Of a stretch of DNA of 64,000 nucleotides, positions 52,330 to 61,992 are shown one piece after another; within the stretch, counting starts at the first letter, position 1; every line of letters starts with the position of its first letter. This DNA is from Shewanella electrodiphila (GTDB lineage Bacteria; Pseudomonadota; Gammaproteobacteria; Enterobacterales; Shewanellaceae), in contig NZ_JAKIKU010000001.1 of NCBI RefSeq assembly GCF_023283985.1, positions 186,001 to 250,000 of the forward strand. Direction: 5' to 3'. The position numbers and the translations under genes are program-made. The notes below the pieces were generated by a model. The model saw nothing but the letters and a program-made list of their open reading frames with translations, did no database searches and had not been told where the DNA came from.

Positions 52330-52782
52330 TTAAACGCCAGTGAACTCAGTTGTTGTGAGTTCAATGCCTAATTGCTTGTAATCACGGTAGCGAGCACGGG
52401 CAATTTGTTTAAGCGCATCATCATTAGCAACAAAATCGATAATATGCGGGAAATTAACCGCAAATGATGGCACTTGGTCTGCAAGATTGATCAGTAAATG
52501 ACGACTTTTATTGGCGCCTAATTTATCAAATCCAATCTCGACAGGGGAACCTGTTACTGGTCCTTCCCCTTTTAAATTGTGGGGAACAAATGCCGTTGGC
52601 TCAAATTGCCAAAGCAATTCGTCAATAGCGTACGCCTGCTGTTTGTCTTGGCAATGAATATAAATTAATTGCTGCTGACGGTAATGCTTTTCTGCCAATT
52701 GGCAAGCGGCTAAAAATACACTTTCAATAGCGTTGGGCTGTGTATTGATAGCGGGCATTAAGTAAAACAGAGTCTTTGGCAT
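52330..52782 (-). CDS. holC: DNA polymerase III chi subunit
   Basis: 150 residues (E. coli 147). Chi bridges the clamp loader, through psi, to single-strand binding protein at the fork. CQLAEKHYRQQQLIYIHCQDKQQA holds the typical start-to-strand-2 region, and LLWQFEPTAFVPHNL (W-x-F...F-x-P-H) is the family's most conserved block, involved in SSB contact. Position between pepA and valS confirms it. No ribosome site of unusual kind. Confidence 0.95.
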   Translation of the reverse strand: MPKTLFYLMPAINTQPNAIESVFLAACQLAEKHYRQQQLIYIHCQDKQQAYAIDELLWQFEPTAFVPHNLKGEGPVTGSPVEIGFDKLGANKSRHLLINLADQVPSFAVNFPHIIDFVANDDALKQIARARYRDYKQLGIELTTTEFTGV

Positions 52783-52902
52783 GCTTTTACTATATTTGAC
52801 GAAGTAAAGACGGATTTTACACTAAAAGCAACTCATGGGGCTAGGGCGGACAGAGGTTAAATTAACATTTAGATGTGATTTTTAATTCATTTAGAAAAAC
52901 AA

Positions 52903-52932
52903 AAAAGGTGAAGAATTGCTTCTTCACCTTTT
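52903..52932 (-). terminator. Rho-independent terminator of pepA
   Basis: AAAAGGTGAAGAA and TTCTTCACCTTTT form a 13-bp stem with a TTGC/GCAA loop, followed on the minus strand by a T-run. It separates pepA from holC. Confidence 0.9.
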
Positions 52933-52970
52933 CTTATCAAGCTCAATCTATCGGCTTGTGTCAATAAGGC

Positions 52971-54479
52971 TTATTCGCCTTGGTCAACACCTGCACGATT
53001 AATAAGGAATTGGCTTAAGATTGGTACTGGGCGACCAGTTGAGCCTTTATTTGCACCGCTGTTCCAAGCTGTACCTGCAACATCAAGATGTGCCCAGTTA
53101 TATTTCTTAGTAAAACGAGATAAGAAACATGCTGCTGTAATAGACCCCGCTGGACGACCACCTAAGTTAGTCATATCAGCAAATGGGCTTTCAAGCATTT
53201 CTTGGTACTCATCCCAAATCGGCATACGCCACGCACGGTCACCTGATTGTTCTCCCGCATTTAATAGCTCGTGAGCTAATGGGTTATGAGACGAGAATAA
53301 ACCAGATGCATGTTTACCTAATGCGATAACACAAGCGCCAGTTAAGGTCGCAGTATCAATAACTAATTCAGGATCGAAGCGTTCAACATAGGTAAGCACA
53401 TCACATAATACTAGACGGCCTTCAGCATCGGTATTTAATACTTCAACGGTTTGACCAGACATAGTAGTAAGAATATCGCCAGGACGGTAAGCATCACCTG
53501 CAGGCATGTTTTCACAACCCGCAAGAATACCGATAACGTTGATAGGCAAGTTCATTTCACATAAGGCTTTCATTACGCCGATAACACCTGCAGCGCCGCC
53601 CATGTCGTATTTCATCTCATCCATGCCATCGCCAGGTTTTAATGAAATTCCGCCTGAATCGAAGGTTAAGCCTTTACCGACTAACACAATAGGCTTTTCA
53701 GTTTCATCAACTGCGCCTTTGTATTCCATCACTGTCATGATTGATTCATTGGCACTCGCGCGGCCAACAGCTAAGTATGAGTTCATACCTAGTTTTGCCA
53801 TTTGCTCTTCGCCAATGGTAGTCACGGTTAAGTTGTCATGCACTTCGCCGATTTGACGAGCTTGAGATGCTAAATATGCTGGGTTACAGATATTTGGTGG
53901 CATGTTCGCAACATCACGACATAAGTCCATACCGGCAGCAACAGCCATACCGTGTTCAATTGCACGTTCGCCAATGGTTAATTCACGACGAGTTGGTACA
54001 TTGAATACCATTTTACGTAATGGACGACGCGTCTCACCTTTACGGGTTTTTAAAGTATCGAAGCTATATAAACTGTTATAAGTTGTTTCAACAGCTTGGC
54101 GTACTTTCCAATAAGTGTCGCGACCTTTAACGTGTAGTTCAGTTAAAAAGCACACTGCTTCCATTGAACCTGTTTCGTTTAAAGTGTTAATCGTTTTGGT
54201 GATAATTTGTTTGTATTGGCGTTCATCAAGTTCACGCTCTTTGCCACAACCGACTAACAAAACGCGCTCACTGAGTACGTTAGGTACATGATGCAACAAT
54301 AGCATCTGTCCTGGTTTGCCTTCTAAATCACCACGTCGAAGTAGGTTACTGATGTAACCTTCACTGATTTTATCCAATTGCTCCGCGATACCAGACAAAC
54401 GACGAGGTTCGTATACACCGACAACGATACAAGCTGAACGTTGTTTCTCGGGGCTGCCGCTCTTTACGCTAAACTCCAT
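52971..54479 (-). CDS. pepA: Leucyl aminopeptidase (PepA, M17)
   Basis: 502 residues from the ATG at 54479, with AGGAG 5 bases upstream; a GTG two codons earlier is less well placed. It is a cytosolic two-metal aminopeptidase that in E. coli also binds DNA (carAB control, Xer recombination). The catalytic domain shows [16 protein letters not shown] (metal ligands Lys and Asp), [11 protein letters not shown] and [10 protein letters not shown], the M17 signature. The N-terminal macro-like domain occupies about 1-170. Divergent from lptF. Confidence 0.97.
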   Translation of the reverse strand: MEFSVKSGSPEKQRSACIVVGVYEPRRLSGIAEQLDKISEGYISNLLRRGDLEGKPGQMLLLHHVPNVLSERVLLVGCGKERELDERQYKQIITKTINTLNETGSMEAVCFLTELHVKGRDTYWKVRQAVETTYNSLYSFDTLKTRKGETRRPLRKMVFNVPTRRELTIGERAIEHGMAVAAGMDLCRDVANMPPNICNPAYLASQARQIGEVHDNLTVTTIGEEQMAKLGMNSYLAVGRASANESIMTVMEYKGAVDETEKPIVLVGKGLTFDSGGISLKPGDGMDEMKYDMGGAAGVIGVMKALCEMNLPINVIGILAGCENMPAGDAYRPGDILTTMSGQTVEVLNTDAEGRLVLCDVLTYVERFDPELVIDTATLTGACVIALGKHASGLFSSHNPLAHELLNAGEQSGDRAWRMPIWDEYQEMLESPFADMTNLGGRPAGSITAACFLSRFTKKYNWAHLDVAGTAWNSGANKGSTGRPVPILSQFLINRAGVDQGE

Positions 54480-54733
54480 GAGCACTCCTAGATTATTAAA
54501 GACAAATTTTTATATTTATTAGATAATGTTTTAATTAGGCCTGTTTGGCCATATTTACAAACCTTTAAGGAAATAAATCCTTGGTAATTTCCTGCTATGC
54601 AGCTAAATGAATTACACTTAAGGAAGCTCACGAGCTGGTCAGAAAACTATCAATAACTGCTAAAAGCAGACATTTTATAGTGAACTTACTCTGATACCAG
54701 CAAAAAGACAAGTTTAGACAGTGGATCCTACCT

Positions 54734-55852
54734 GTGATTGTATTTAGATACTTGATCGTTGAAGTTTTAAAAGCCCAATTTGCGATACTTTTGGTGCTGT
54801 TAACTATTTTTATTAGCCAGCAATTTGTGCGTGTATTAGGGGATGCCTCAAATGGTGAATTTCCTGCAACGTTAGTACTGACATTGTTAGGCCTGAATTT
54901 ACCGCAACTGACGGTGTTAGTACTGCCGCTGAGTTTTTTCTTAGCGATATTGCTGGCCCACGGGCGAATGTATGCCGAAAACGAAATGGTGGTTCTCCAT
55001 GGCGTTGGGATCAGTGAATGGTATGTGACTCGGGTGACTTTGCTTATTGCTGTGGCAAACCTAGTGTTTACCGGTATTTTGTCACTCTATGTTGGCCCTT
55101 GGGCTGAAGAGAAACAAAACCAAGTACTTGAGCAAGCCCAGTCTGAAGCAGGCTTAGCTGCGATTGTCCAAGGGCGCTTTCAAGCAAGCCCTAATGGCCG
55201 CGCCGTATTATTTGTTGAAAAAATATCTAAATCCAATGAGTTACAAAATGTATTTGTAGCGCAACTCCCCGATCCTGAAGATGAAGAAGGCCTAACCAAT
55301 GTGGTGGTCTCTGAGCAAGGGCGTGTTGTTGAAGACCGCTTTGGTAGTCAACAATTGCAACTGGATAATGGCGTCCGATATCAAGGTAGTGCTCATCATC
55401 TTGATTACCAAATGATTGAATTTGGTGGTTACCGGATGGAAATTAAAGAGCAAGAAGTGGATGAAAGGCGACGTAAATTGTCCGCATTACCAGTCAATGA
55501 GCTTTTAACAACCCCAGGGCCTGAAGCTGTGGCTGAATTCCAGTGGCGATTAGCACTGCCTCTTGCGATCCCTTTAATGACATTGATTGCAGTACCACTT
55601 GCTCGAGTTAATGTGAGACAAGGTAAATTTGCCAAGATGTTCCCTGCGATCTTATTGTATCTGGGTTATTTCGGCTTAATGGTTGCTGGACGTAAAGCGC
55701 TAGAGGACGAAGTTATTCCCTTAGCCTTGGGTATGTGGTGGATCCATGGCTCGGCGCTGGTGATGGGCTTGTTCTTGCTCGGTAAAGAACGTCCAAACGG
55801 TGCGAAAATATTGCAGGTGTTTAAACGTAAGCATAAGCAGGAGGCAGTATGA
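54734..55852 (+). CDS. lptF: LPS export ABC transporter permease LptF
   Basis: 372 residues, GTG start (MIVFRYLIVEVLKAQFAILL). Six transmembrane helices in two groups of three flank a periplasmic beta-jellyroll (about 135-260) that passes LPS toward LptC. FRYLIVEVLKAQ and the pair LPLSFFLAILLAHGRMYAENEM are family blocks. With LptG and LptB it forms the inner-membrane engine that sends LPS to LptD. It overlaps lptG by 4 bases (ATGA), indicating coupled translation and equal amounts. Confidence 0.96.
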   Translation: MIVFRYLIVEVLKAQFAILLVLLTIFISQQFVRVLGDASNGEFPATLVLTLLGLNLPQLTVLVLPLSFFLAILLAHGRMYAENEMVVLHGVGISEWYVTRVTLLIAVANLVFTGILSLYVGPWAEEKQNQVLEQAQSEAGLAAIVQGRFQASPNGRAVLFVEKISKSNELQNVFVAQLPDPEDEEGLTNVVVSEQGRVVEDRFGSQQLQLDNGVRYQGSAHHLDYQMIEFGGYRMEIKEQEVDERRRKLSALPVNELLTTPGPEAVAEFQWRLALPLAIPLMTLIAVPLARVNVRQGKFAKMFPAILLYLGYFGLMVAGRKALEDEVIPLALGMWWIHGSALVMGLFLLGKERPNGAKILQVFKRKHKQEAV

Positions 55853-56907
55853 AAATATTAGATCTCTATATTGCACGCGTTATCATCAGTACATCAGCTT
55901 TGTGTCTACTTATCTTGACAGGTTTGTCGGGCATTATTAAATGGGTTGACCAATTGCGTGTTGTTGGCCGCGGTGCATATACCATGCTGGATGCGGTCAT
56001 TTATGTCATCTTTCTTATCCCACGTGATATTGAAATGTTCTTTCCTATTGCGGTGCTGTTAGGTGCGTTAATCGGCATGGGCATGTTAGCGTCCAATTCA
56101 GAACTTGTGGTGATGCAAGCATCAGGTATGTCGCGTTTACAAATTACTATTTCAGCGATGAAAACCGCTATTCCGCTGATGATTATCGTGATGGCGTTAG
56201 GTGAGTGGGGCGCACCCGTTGCAGAGCGGAGCGCTAAAGAGTTGCAAGCCACTAAAGTCTCTGGCGGTAGTTTAATTAAATCTCACCGAGGGGTGTGGGC
56301 TCGGGACGGTGACTTATTCGTTAATATTGGTGAAGTAGAAACCATCAATACCCTCAATAACATCACCTTTTACGAGTTTGGTGACGATTTAAAGCTGAAA
56401 ACCATGACCCAAGCAATGCGGGCGCATTTTGCTAATGGTGTTTGGCGCTTAATGGATGTAAAAAACACTCATATTACTGAAGACCAAATCACCTTAGAGT
56501 ATCAGGAAGAGCGGGTTTGGAATTCAACGTTAACGCCTGATAAGTTAAGTGTGGTATCGGTGAAACCTGAAGCATTAAGTATTCAAGGTTTGATTGGTTA
56601 TTTAGAATATTTAAAAGTGAACCAGCAAGATCCCAGTCGTTACGAACTCGCACTTTGGCGTAAGGTTATGCAGCCGATTACCGTAGCTGTGATGATATTA
56701 GTTGCATTGTCATTCGTATTCGGCCCATTAAGAACGGTAACAATGGGCGCCCGAGTATTATTAGGTGTGGTTGCTGGATTTAGCTTTTATATCTGTAGCG
56801 AAATATTTGGCCCGTTGAGTATTGTGTACGGACTACCTGCTTATATTAGTGCCAGTATGCCTGCAGTATTGTTTAGCGCGGGGGCGTTATACTTCATTAG
56901 GAAGTAA
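55849..56907 (+). CDS. lptG: LPS export ABC transporter permease LptG
   Basis: 352 residues. Same architecture as LptF: three TM helices, a periplasmic jellyroll (about 130-255), three TM helices. ILDLYIARVIISTSALCLL starts the protein; LGALIGMGMLASNSELVVMQASG is the conserved coupling-helix region that contacts the LptB ATPase. Its ATG is inside the lptF stop region (ATGA overlap). A terminator follows at 56932. Confidence 0.96.
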   Translation: MKILDLYIARVIISTSALCLLILTGLSGIIKWVDQLRVVGRGAYTMLDAVIYVIFLIPRDIEMFFPIAVLLGALIGMGMLASNSELVVMQASGMSRLQITISAMKTAIPLMIIVMALGEWGAPVAERSAKELQATKVSGGSLIKSHRGVWARDGDLFVNIGEVETINTLNNITFYEFGDDLKLKTMTQAMRAHFANGVWRLMDVKNTHITEDQITLEYQEERVWNSTLTPDKLSVVSVKPEALSIQGLIGYLEYLKVNQQDPSRYELALWRKVMQPITVAVMILVALSFVFGPLRTVTMGARVLLGVVAGFSFYICSEIFGPLSIVYGLPAYISASMPAVLFSAGALYFIRK

Positions 56908-56931
56908 TTATCTGATTTTACTTAAAATATT

Positions 56932-56976
56932 AAAACCAGCCTGAGCATATTTATGAGTCAATGGCTGGTTTTTTTT
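56932..56976 (+). terminator. Rho-independent terminator of lptFG
   Basis: AAAACCAGCC and GGCTGGTTTT form a 10-bp stem with a 21-base loop and an extended T-run, 25 bases after lptG. Confidence 0.88.
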
Positions 56977-57126
56977 GTGTCTACTATTTATTTCTCTAAT
57001 TGTTCACACCTAATACTCAGACATATTATTGATAGCTATTAGCCATTGAATGCTAATGACTTATTTAATGCATGTGAGAGACTGCATAAAGGGAATTGAG
57101 GCTGTTGGCTCAGACTTCTAGTTATA

Positions 57127-57162
57127 TATAGCTAAAGTTATAGCTAAGGTTATAGCTAAAGT
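57127..57162. repeat. 12-bp tandem repeat, three copies
   Basis: TATAGCTAAAGT is repeated three times (one copy with a G for A), 13 bases beyond the stop of the diguanylate cyclase gene. Non-coding. Confidence 0.9.
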
Positions 57163-57174
57163 GAATGTGTAATC

Positions 57175-58266
57175 TTAACTGGCCATTTGGGGGTAAACAC
57201 AGTTTCTACCGCCTTCTTTAGCTTGATATAGATGCTCATCAGCGCGGGTAATTGCTGAATCTACAGTGTGGTCTTTATCAGCGCTGCCAATGCCAATACT
57301 GACAGTGATAGGAATGGTGGTATTTTCGTACTCAATTGGATGGTTTTTAATGGTTAGGCGAACTTTTTCAGCAACTTCATAAGCATCATTAAGAGGAGTG
57401 AGAGGTAATAAGATTAAAAACTCTTCTCCCCCCCAGCGTGAAATCATGTCCTGTTTTCGTAACGTGCCTTCAAATAGCTTTGCTAATTTAACCAATACTT
57501 CATCACCATATTTGTGGCCGTATTGGTCATTCACATGTTTAAAATAGTCTACATCAATCAATAATATGCTCATCGTGTTGTTGTTTCTAACTACTCGAGC
57601 GTATTCATAACTGAGCTGTTCCATCATCGCACGACGATTGGGAATATTGGTTAAATGATCTCGGCGTGCCTGTTGTTCAAACTTTTCGCTGAGCTGCTTT
57701 ACATGTAAAAAAGATTGGTGACGGGAGTACTCATAATATCCCGCCAAAAACGTCAGTGTCATCAGGGAATACAGCACACGCGTTTTGAACTCATAGGAAT
57801 AACTGGCTTGCAGCAATTGATCGTCAGGGTAAAACATTATCACGCAGTAACAGAGTATAAAGCCTAAGGTATTTCTTAATCCGCCTTTTAATCCCCCAAA
57901 AAACATCATTACAGGCGGGACTAGGAATACCCATAACGGCCCAGTGTTATTTGAACCACCGCTATACACTAGGTATAACATTAAGGTGATTAAGCTTAAC
58001 TGAATTAGGGTGCTAGACGTTTCAAAACGATATTGTTTTAGGAACAGCCAATGATTTTGTAACGAGAGGAAAAATAAAATACTCGACAGTAATAGCGTGA
58101 TTGCCAGAGAGATATTGTTTTCTAGGTAAGCATTGATGCCCAATATGAAGGTAATAGAAAAGCCAACGGTGCCGAACCAATTGATAATTAGAATTTTATG
58201 ACGTTTTTCAGGATCATCATAAAGCTCTGTACCACGGTTCAGATAACTTAAAAGTAATTGTTTCAT
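57175..58266 (-). CDS. Membrane diguanylate cyclase (GGDEF)
   Basis: 363 residues from the ATG at 58266; an in-frame TTG 18 bases upstream is possible and neither has a strong ribosome site. The N-terminal half holds about six hydrophobic helices (about 30-185) with no named sensor domain. A short coiled coil leads to the GGDEF domain with DHLTNIPNRRA, DVDYFKHVND, and an intact GGEEF in SRWGGEEFLIL. RKQD five residues before it is a complete inhibitory I-site, so product inhibition is expected. It makes c-di-GMP from GTP. Single gene. Confidence 0.93.
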   Translation of the reverse strand: MKQLLLSYLNRGTELYDDPEKRHKILIINWFGTVGFSITFILGINAYLENNISLAITLLLSSILFFLSLQNHWLFLKQYRFETSSTLIQLSLITLMLYLVYSGGSNNTGPLWVFLVPPVMMFFGGLKGGLRNTLGFILCYCVIMFYPDDQLLQASYSYEFKTRVLYSLMTLTFLAGYYEYSRHQSFLHVKQLSEKFEQQARRDHLTNIPNRRAMMEQLSYEYARVVRNNNTMSILLIDVDYFKHVNDQYGHKYGDEVLVKLAKLFEGTLRKQDMISRWGGEEFLILLPLTPLNDAYEVAEKVRLTIKNHPIEYENTTIPITVSIGIGSADKDHTVDSAITRADEHLYQAKEGGRNCVYPQMAS

Positions 58267-58540
58267 CGCAATGAGGCTATTCAAAGTCTTATGTTCATCC
58301 CTTTACGCCCAAAATGTTCCTTTTATAAGCTTAAATGAAATCGCGCAATACTACTCATTGATACGCTGTATCTATTAATCTCATTATCTTCTTAAGATAC
58401 TCCAGTAAATCGATTACGCCAAGTAACATTCGTATGCTAATCAATAGTCTGTTTAATGGACTAAGTAATGAAACATGTTATTGGTTATCGATAAGGCTCA
58501 AACTGGGACAGATATAACAGTAAAGGTAGAGTTTTAGGTA
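58267..58540. other. Gene-free interval upstream of the diguanylate cyclase gene
   Basis: About 275 bases between the RDD terminator and the cyclase start. AT-rich, with no coding frame or clear operator seen. It should contain the cyclase promoter. Confidence 0.5.
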
Positions 58541-58574
58541 ATAAAAAAGCCAACTGAATGAGCAATTGGCTTTA
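58541..58574 (-). terminator. Rho-independent terminator after the RDD gene
   Basis: On the minus strand AAAGCCAATTG and CAGTTGGCTTT (one mismatch) with a 6-base loop are followed by a T-run. Confidence 0.8.
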
Positions 58575-58632
58575 TGGATATGATTAATTGCTTCATTTTT
58601 AATGAAGCGAACAATACTGACTTTAACCTTGA

Positions 58633-59142
58633 TTAAGCACCGCGCCAGTTACGCATTTGATTCGCTTCAAGGGATAATACTACGACTTCCGAGCGAGTCA
58701 TTTTATCCTGCAGGGCTAATTTGTCAGGGTTGATAAGAATAAATAAATTACCAATACCTGCAAAAGACCAAACAACACGAGCAATAGCAGTAATGAAACT
58801 TAAGTTTTGCCCATTAGGATGCTGCACTTTTAAGCGCCATGCTCTCATTCCCAGAGTTTGACCACCGCGACTCCAAAATATGGCATAAAATCCAGCAACA
58901 CATATGACTAACCAAAGCTGATAGAAACCTTGATATAGTGGAGTTTGATTAAGCAAGTCAGAAACATGTTCATGGCCATTCATGCCAATCACACCTGTGC
59001 TGGTTAATCCAAAAAAGAGTCCAAATCCAATCACACCAGCAACCATATATACGGCTACGGCAAGTAAAGCATCATAAATCATTGCGCCGCAACGCTTTAT
59101 AAAACTAGCTCTGGGAAAGTTAGCGTGTTCTGAATTAATCAT
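58633..59142 (-). CDS. RDD family membrane protein
   Basis: 169 residues. The first Arg of the RDD domain lies in FIKRCGAMIYDALLAVAVY (R...YD), helix 2 is about 75-90, GGQTLGMRAWRLKV is the most conserved block, and LALQDKMTRSEVVVL closes the domain. Three to four TM helices. Family roles are varied and mostly unproven (some act in Na+ or Li+/H+ exchange). AGGG precedes the ATG. The DUF2960 gene lies immediately upstream with a 14-base gap, so the pair is co-transcribed. Confidence 0.88.
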   Translation of the reverse strand: MINSEHANFPRASFIKRCGAMIYDALLAVAVYMVAGVIGFGLFFGLTSTGVIGMNGHEHVSDLLNQTPLYQGFYQLWLVICVAGFYAIFWSRGGQTLGMRAWRLKVQHPNGQNLSFITAIARVVWSFAGIGNLFILINPDKLALQDKMTRSEVVVLSLEANQMRNWRGA

Positions 59143-59156
59143 GTAAACCCTTTGAA

Positions 59157-59423
59157 TTAGCTGGCAGGTGTGTCTTCGTCTTCTTCTCGGACAAATTTGA
59201 TACTGGTAAACCCGAATCGAGCAAACTCAGTTTTACGGAATTCCTTTTCAGCTTTCGCGCCTTTTTTTGACGTCATTGCCACTTGCTGTTCCATTGCTAA
59301 AAAGCCAGTTAAATCGATGCCTTCAGCTTCGGCTGCTGCTTCATATAAATCGTGATGAACGTCATAGCTAAATGGGATAACTTTGGTTTTACCTTTAAAG
59401 GTATAAATGACTTGGCGGGCCAT
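59157..59423 (-). CDS. DUF2960 family small protein
   Basis: 88 residues from the ATG at 59423, which has AGGAG 5 bases upstream; a longer frame to 59471 would add a spurious hydrophobic leader with no ribosome site. MARQVIYTFKGKTKVIPFSYD, HHDLYEAAAEAEGIDLTGFL and FARFGFTSIKFV match my recollection of DUF2960 in Vibrio and Shewanella. Cytosolic, soluble, highly charged, with an acidic end (EEDEDTPAS). Function unknown; co-transcribed with the RDD gene. Confidence 0.82.
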   Translation of the reverse strand: MARQVIYTFKGKTKVIPFSYDVHHDLYEAAAEAEGIDLTGFLAMEQQVAMTSKKGAKAEKEFRKTEFARFGFTSIKFVREEDEDTPAS

Positions 59424-59604
59424 GGAAACTCCTAAAATCGCAAACAGTAGTATGAGTGGAAATAAACTCATACGGCTAAAAATGCCTACAACATTTCAGA
59501 TGCTGACATATGGGCATTTTGTTGGCTATTATAACGAAAGCTTTAGGTGCAAGATAGCTCAGAACTTGCGTGACAATAATAATCATCATTAAAAAGGAAA
59601 ATGA

Positions 59605-60174
59605 ATGTCTAGATTGATAACGTTAGCCGCCTTGTTACTTTGTTGTTTAGGGGTAATTAGCTTTTCAACTTCTGCCTATGCAGGTATGGAAGCATTTAAA
59701 GATGGCACCGCGATAAAAGGTTACGGTCAAATTGCTGCAATCGATTCACAGCTTGTTATCCCCAAGGGTATGCAATTCAAAGTCGCGTTTGATATGAGTA
59801 AAGCCGCTAAACCTAATGAGGTTAATCGCAATTTAAACACCTTAGCCAGATTTATCAATATGCATGAAGCTGTGGGGGTTAAAGCTGAGAATATACAGTT
59901 AGCTATGGTCGTACACGGTGCTTCAGTTGCCGATTTAGCAAATGATAGTTTTTATCAAAGTCAGCATTCAAGTAATAAAGAACTGACTAACGCCAACAAA
60001 GCATTAGTGAGTCAATTGGTAAAATATGGTGTAAAAATTTATATTTGTGGGCAAAGCGCTGCGTATTATGGTTTAGACAAGGATGCATTACTGCCAGGTG
60101 TGGATATGGCTTTATCGGCAATGACAGCTCATGCAATATTAGCGCAACAAGGATATAGCTTAAATCCGTTTTAA
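59605..60174 (+). CDS. Periplasmic DsrE-family protein
   Basis: 189 residues with a signal peptide (ending SAYA-GM). The mature part follows the DsrE/F fold: FKVAFDMSKAAKPNEVNRNLNT, LARFINMHEAVGV, IQLAMVVHGASVADL and VKIYICGQSAAYYGL, where the Cys in YICGQS sits at the position used for persulfide chemistry in DsrE-type proteins. It ends GYSLNPF. Secreted DsrE proteins are common in gammaproteobacteria and have no settled role; sulfur handling is inferred from the fold. AAAGG lies before the ATG. Confidence 0.85.
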   Translation: MSRLITLAALLLCCLGVISFSTSAYAGMEAFKDGTAIKGYGQIAAIDSQLVIPKGMQFKVAFDMSKAAKPNEVNRNLNTLARFINMHEAVGVKAENIQLAMVVHGASVADLANDSFYQSQHSSNKELTNANKALVSQLVKYGVKIYICGQSAAYYGLDKDALLPGVDMALSAMTAHAILAQQGYSLNPF

Positions 60175-60293
60175 GTCTGAAAATGCTGACTGTCGATAAG
60201 GAGCTGCTTGCTTTGTTAGGGCTCTGCTTACTTTCATTTGGGCTCTGCTGACTGAGTTAGAAATACGGCTTGCTTGAGTTAGCCTTTTTTAAT

Positions 60294-61103
60294 TTAATCA
60301 TCGCTAGGATTGAGCGCTTCTTTTATCTCATCACTGCCAAAGCCTTTGCGCATTAAGTAAGCATAGGCTTTTGATTTACCTTTATAGTCTGATAAATCAT
60401 AGCGTTTTCTAGCCAACTGCTCGCGGCAGCTCTTATAAAAGTCTATATCTTCGCTAAGGCTTAGTTGGTAAATAATATTCTCAAACTCGCTGACATCAAT
60501 CAGTCTTTGTTTGAGCTCTTGTAGGATAAGAGTTTCGCCTTTGCCTTTATTATATAACTTGATAATTTCAGTGGTTAAATCGACTTTGTCAGCTTTTACC
60601 GCTAATTTGCTACGCAGGGTGGCTTGCTGAGGATGCTCTGATAGGGCGTGATCTATTTCCGCTCTAGAGAAGCCTTTAGTGGTCATCTGTGAGTAAACTT
60701 TCTCTTTGGTCGTGCCATGAAAATGTTCAAATTTATTCAGCATTCTTGATGTTGCCATAGCAAAGCTATCGACCTGCAGAGCATCCATGACTTGCTCAAG
60801 AGCTAATTCAATTTCAGCAGCTAAAATACCCCGTAGTTGCAGCTTACGTTTAATCGCGCCTTTGCCAATATCATCGCTAAAAGCCAACTCGCAATAACGC
60901 ACAGCAAAATGATGATTGTCTTTCAAGTAACCATTTTCAATTAATGTGGTCAGTACCGTCTCAATCCATTGCTGATTGTCAGTTTTCCGCTCAAGCTTAG
61001 TGCGGATTTCACTAATCGTGAAATCCTGCTGGCTAAGATGCCAATAAGCACTATTGAAAACATTATCAATTGTTTTAGCTTGCCGAAGCGGTTGGCGTTG
61101 CAT
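60294..61103 (-). CDS. RecX-like protein, extended
   Basis: 269 residues, far longer than the usual 150-170 of RecX. The first half reads like RecX three-helix repeats: FNSAYWHLSQQDFTISEIRTKL, then LIENGYLKDNHHFAVRYCE and GKGAIKRKLQLRGI. Further repeats follow (MTTKGFSRAEIDHAL, LYNKGKGETLILQELKQR, LMRKGFGSDEIKEAL), giving about three to four tandem units. RecX modulates RecA filaments, but recA is not adjacent, so this may be a paralogue with another partner. It starts 6 bases after the DUF2913 gene and forms a unit with it. Confidence 0.78.
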   Translation of the reverse strand: MQRQPLRQAKTIDNVFNSAYWHLSQQDFTISEIRTKLERKTDNQQWIETVLTTLIENGYLKDNHHFAVRYCELAFSDDIGKGAIKRKLQLRGILAAEIELALEQVMDALQVDSFAMATSRMLNKFEHFHGTTKEKVYSQMTTKGFSRAEIDHALSEHPQQATLRSKLAVKADKVDLTTEIIKLYNKGKGETLILQELKQRLIDVSEFENIIYQLSLSEDIDFYKSCREQLARKRYDLSDYKGKSKAYAYLMRKGFGSDEIKEALNPSDD

Positions 61104-61109
61104 AGCGCT

Positions 61110-61757
61110 TTACTTAATTAACAAGCACAGTTGCTTAAGTTGATTGTTTGGTGCAATCAAATAAGTCTTATGATGTTTGATTAAGCTAGTTTTCTTATTA
61201 CCTTGGCTGACTAATAAGCCTTTCGCTAAAGCTTTTTCAGCAAAATGATTTTCATCACCACGGACATAAATCGGTAATGACTTAACCAGCTTGTCGTCTT
61301 CAAAGTGGCTTTCCAGTTGAAGCTCACATACCACTAAGCTGGATTGGCCATTGCCTGCTAATTTGAGTTTGGTGCCACTATCATCAGAGAAAGCACTGTC
61401 AGAAATAACAAACCAATCATCACTTTCAAGTTCAGTAAGTAGCTGCCCAATAGCTTGCTGCTGAGTTAACTCTGGTTTTTCAACTGCGCGGTATTGTTTG
61501 GCAATACGCTCAAATAATTGCGGCAACATGGCGCCAGCACCTTGGCTACGTGCCATTCTTATCCAAGCAGATAGATCATCGGCAACCAATTTAGAAAAAC
61601 GTTTTACGCGAAAAGATTCAACTAACCATGCACATAAAAAGTGGCTTTCTTGAGCGGGAGTTCGCTTTGCTTTTTGTTTTTCAGCAGACTCTTGTAAAGC
61701 TTGGATACCAGCTTCAGCGACATCTAAAATGGCTTGATTGTATGTTTGGGTTTGCAC
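61110..61757 (-). CDS. DUF2913-like protein, GTG start
   Basis: 215 residues beginning with GTG. The N-terminal helical region ESHFLCAWLVESFRVKRFSKLVADDLSAWIRMARSQGAGAML (key parts FLCAWLVES, KRFSKLVADDL and RSQGAGAM) agrees with my memory of DUF2913, a family of Vibrio, Shewanella and some plasmids. A C-terminal beta-rich part ends KHHKTYLIAPNNQLKQLCLLIK. Function unknown; cytosolic. Its stop is 6 bases before the RecX-like gene, which suggests a joint role. Confidence 0.65.
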   Translation of the reverse strand: MQTQTYNQAILDVAEAGIQALQESAEKQKAKRTPAQESHFLCAWLVESFRVKRFSKLVADDLSAWIRMARSQGAGAMLPQLFERIAKQYRAVEKPELTQQQAIGQLLTELESDDWFVISDSAFSDDSGTKLKLAGNGQSSLVVCELQLESHFEDDKLVKSLPIYVRGDENHFAEKALAKGLLVSQGNKKTSLIKHHKTYLIAPNNQLKQLCLLIK

Positions 61758-61992
61758 TATTTTTACACCGTTTAATTAATAATTTCATCACAGAAGCTTC
61801 ATCTGTAATGTGGCGTTGCGACTAGACAACTTGCATAAGCTGTATTGTAGCAGAGGTACTTAAATTGCTGCTACAAACTTGGCTTGGAAGTCTTACTCAA
61901 GGCTAACATTGTATAAAAGGTGGGCTGATTTACTGAATCGTCGTTTATTCTCATTCTATTTATCAGTTTTGTTTATTCGTTTTATAAATTAG

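Noticed and set aside
60219..60254. Two imperfect copies of a GGGCTCTGCT unit after the DsrE gene
   Set aside because: Only two degenerate copies with no stem, gene or known element; looks like a local duplication.
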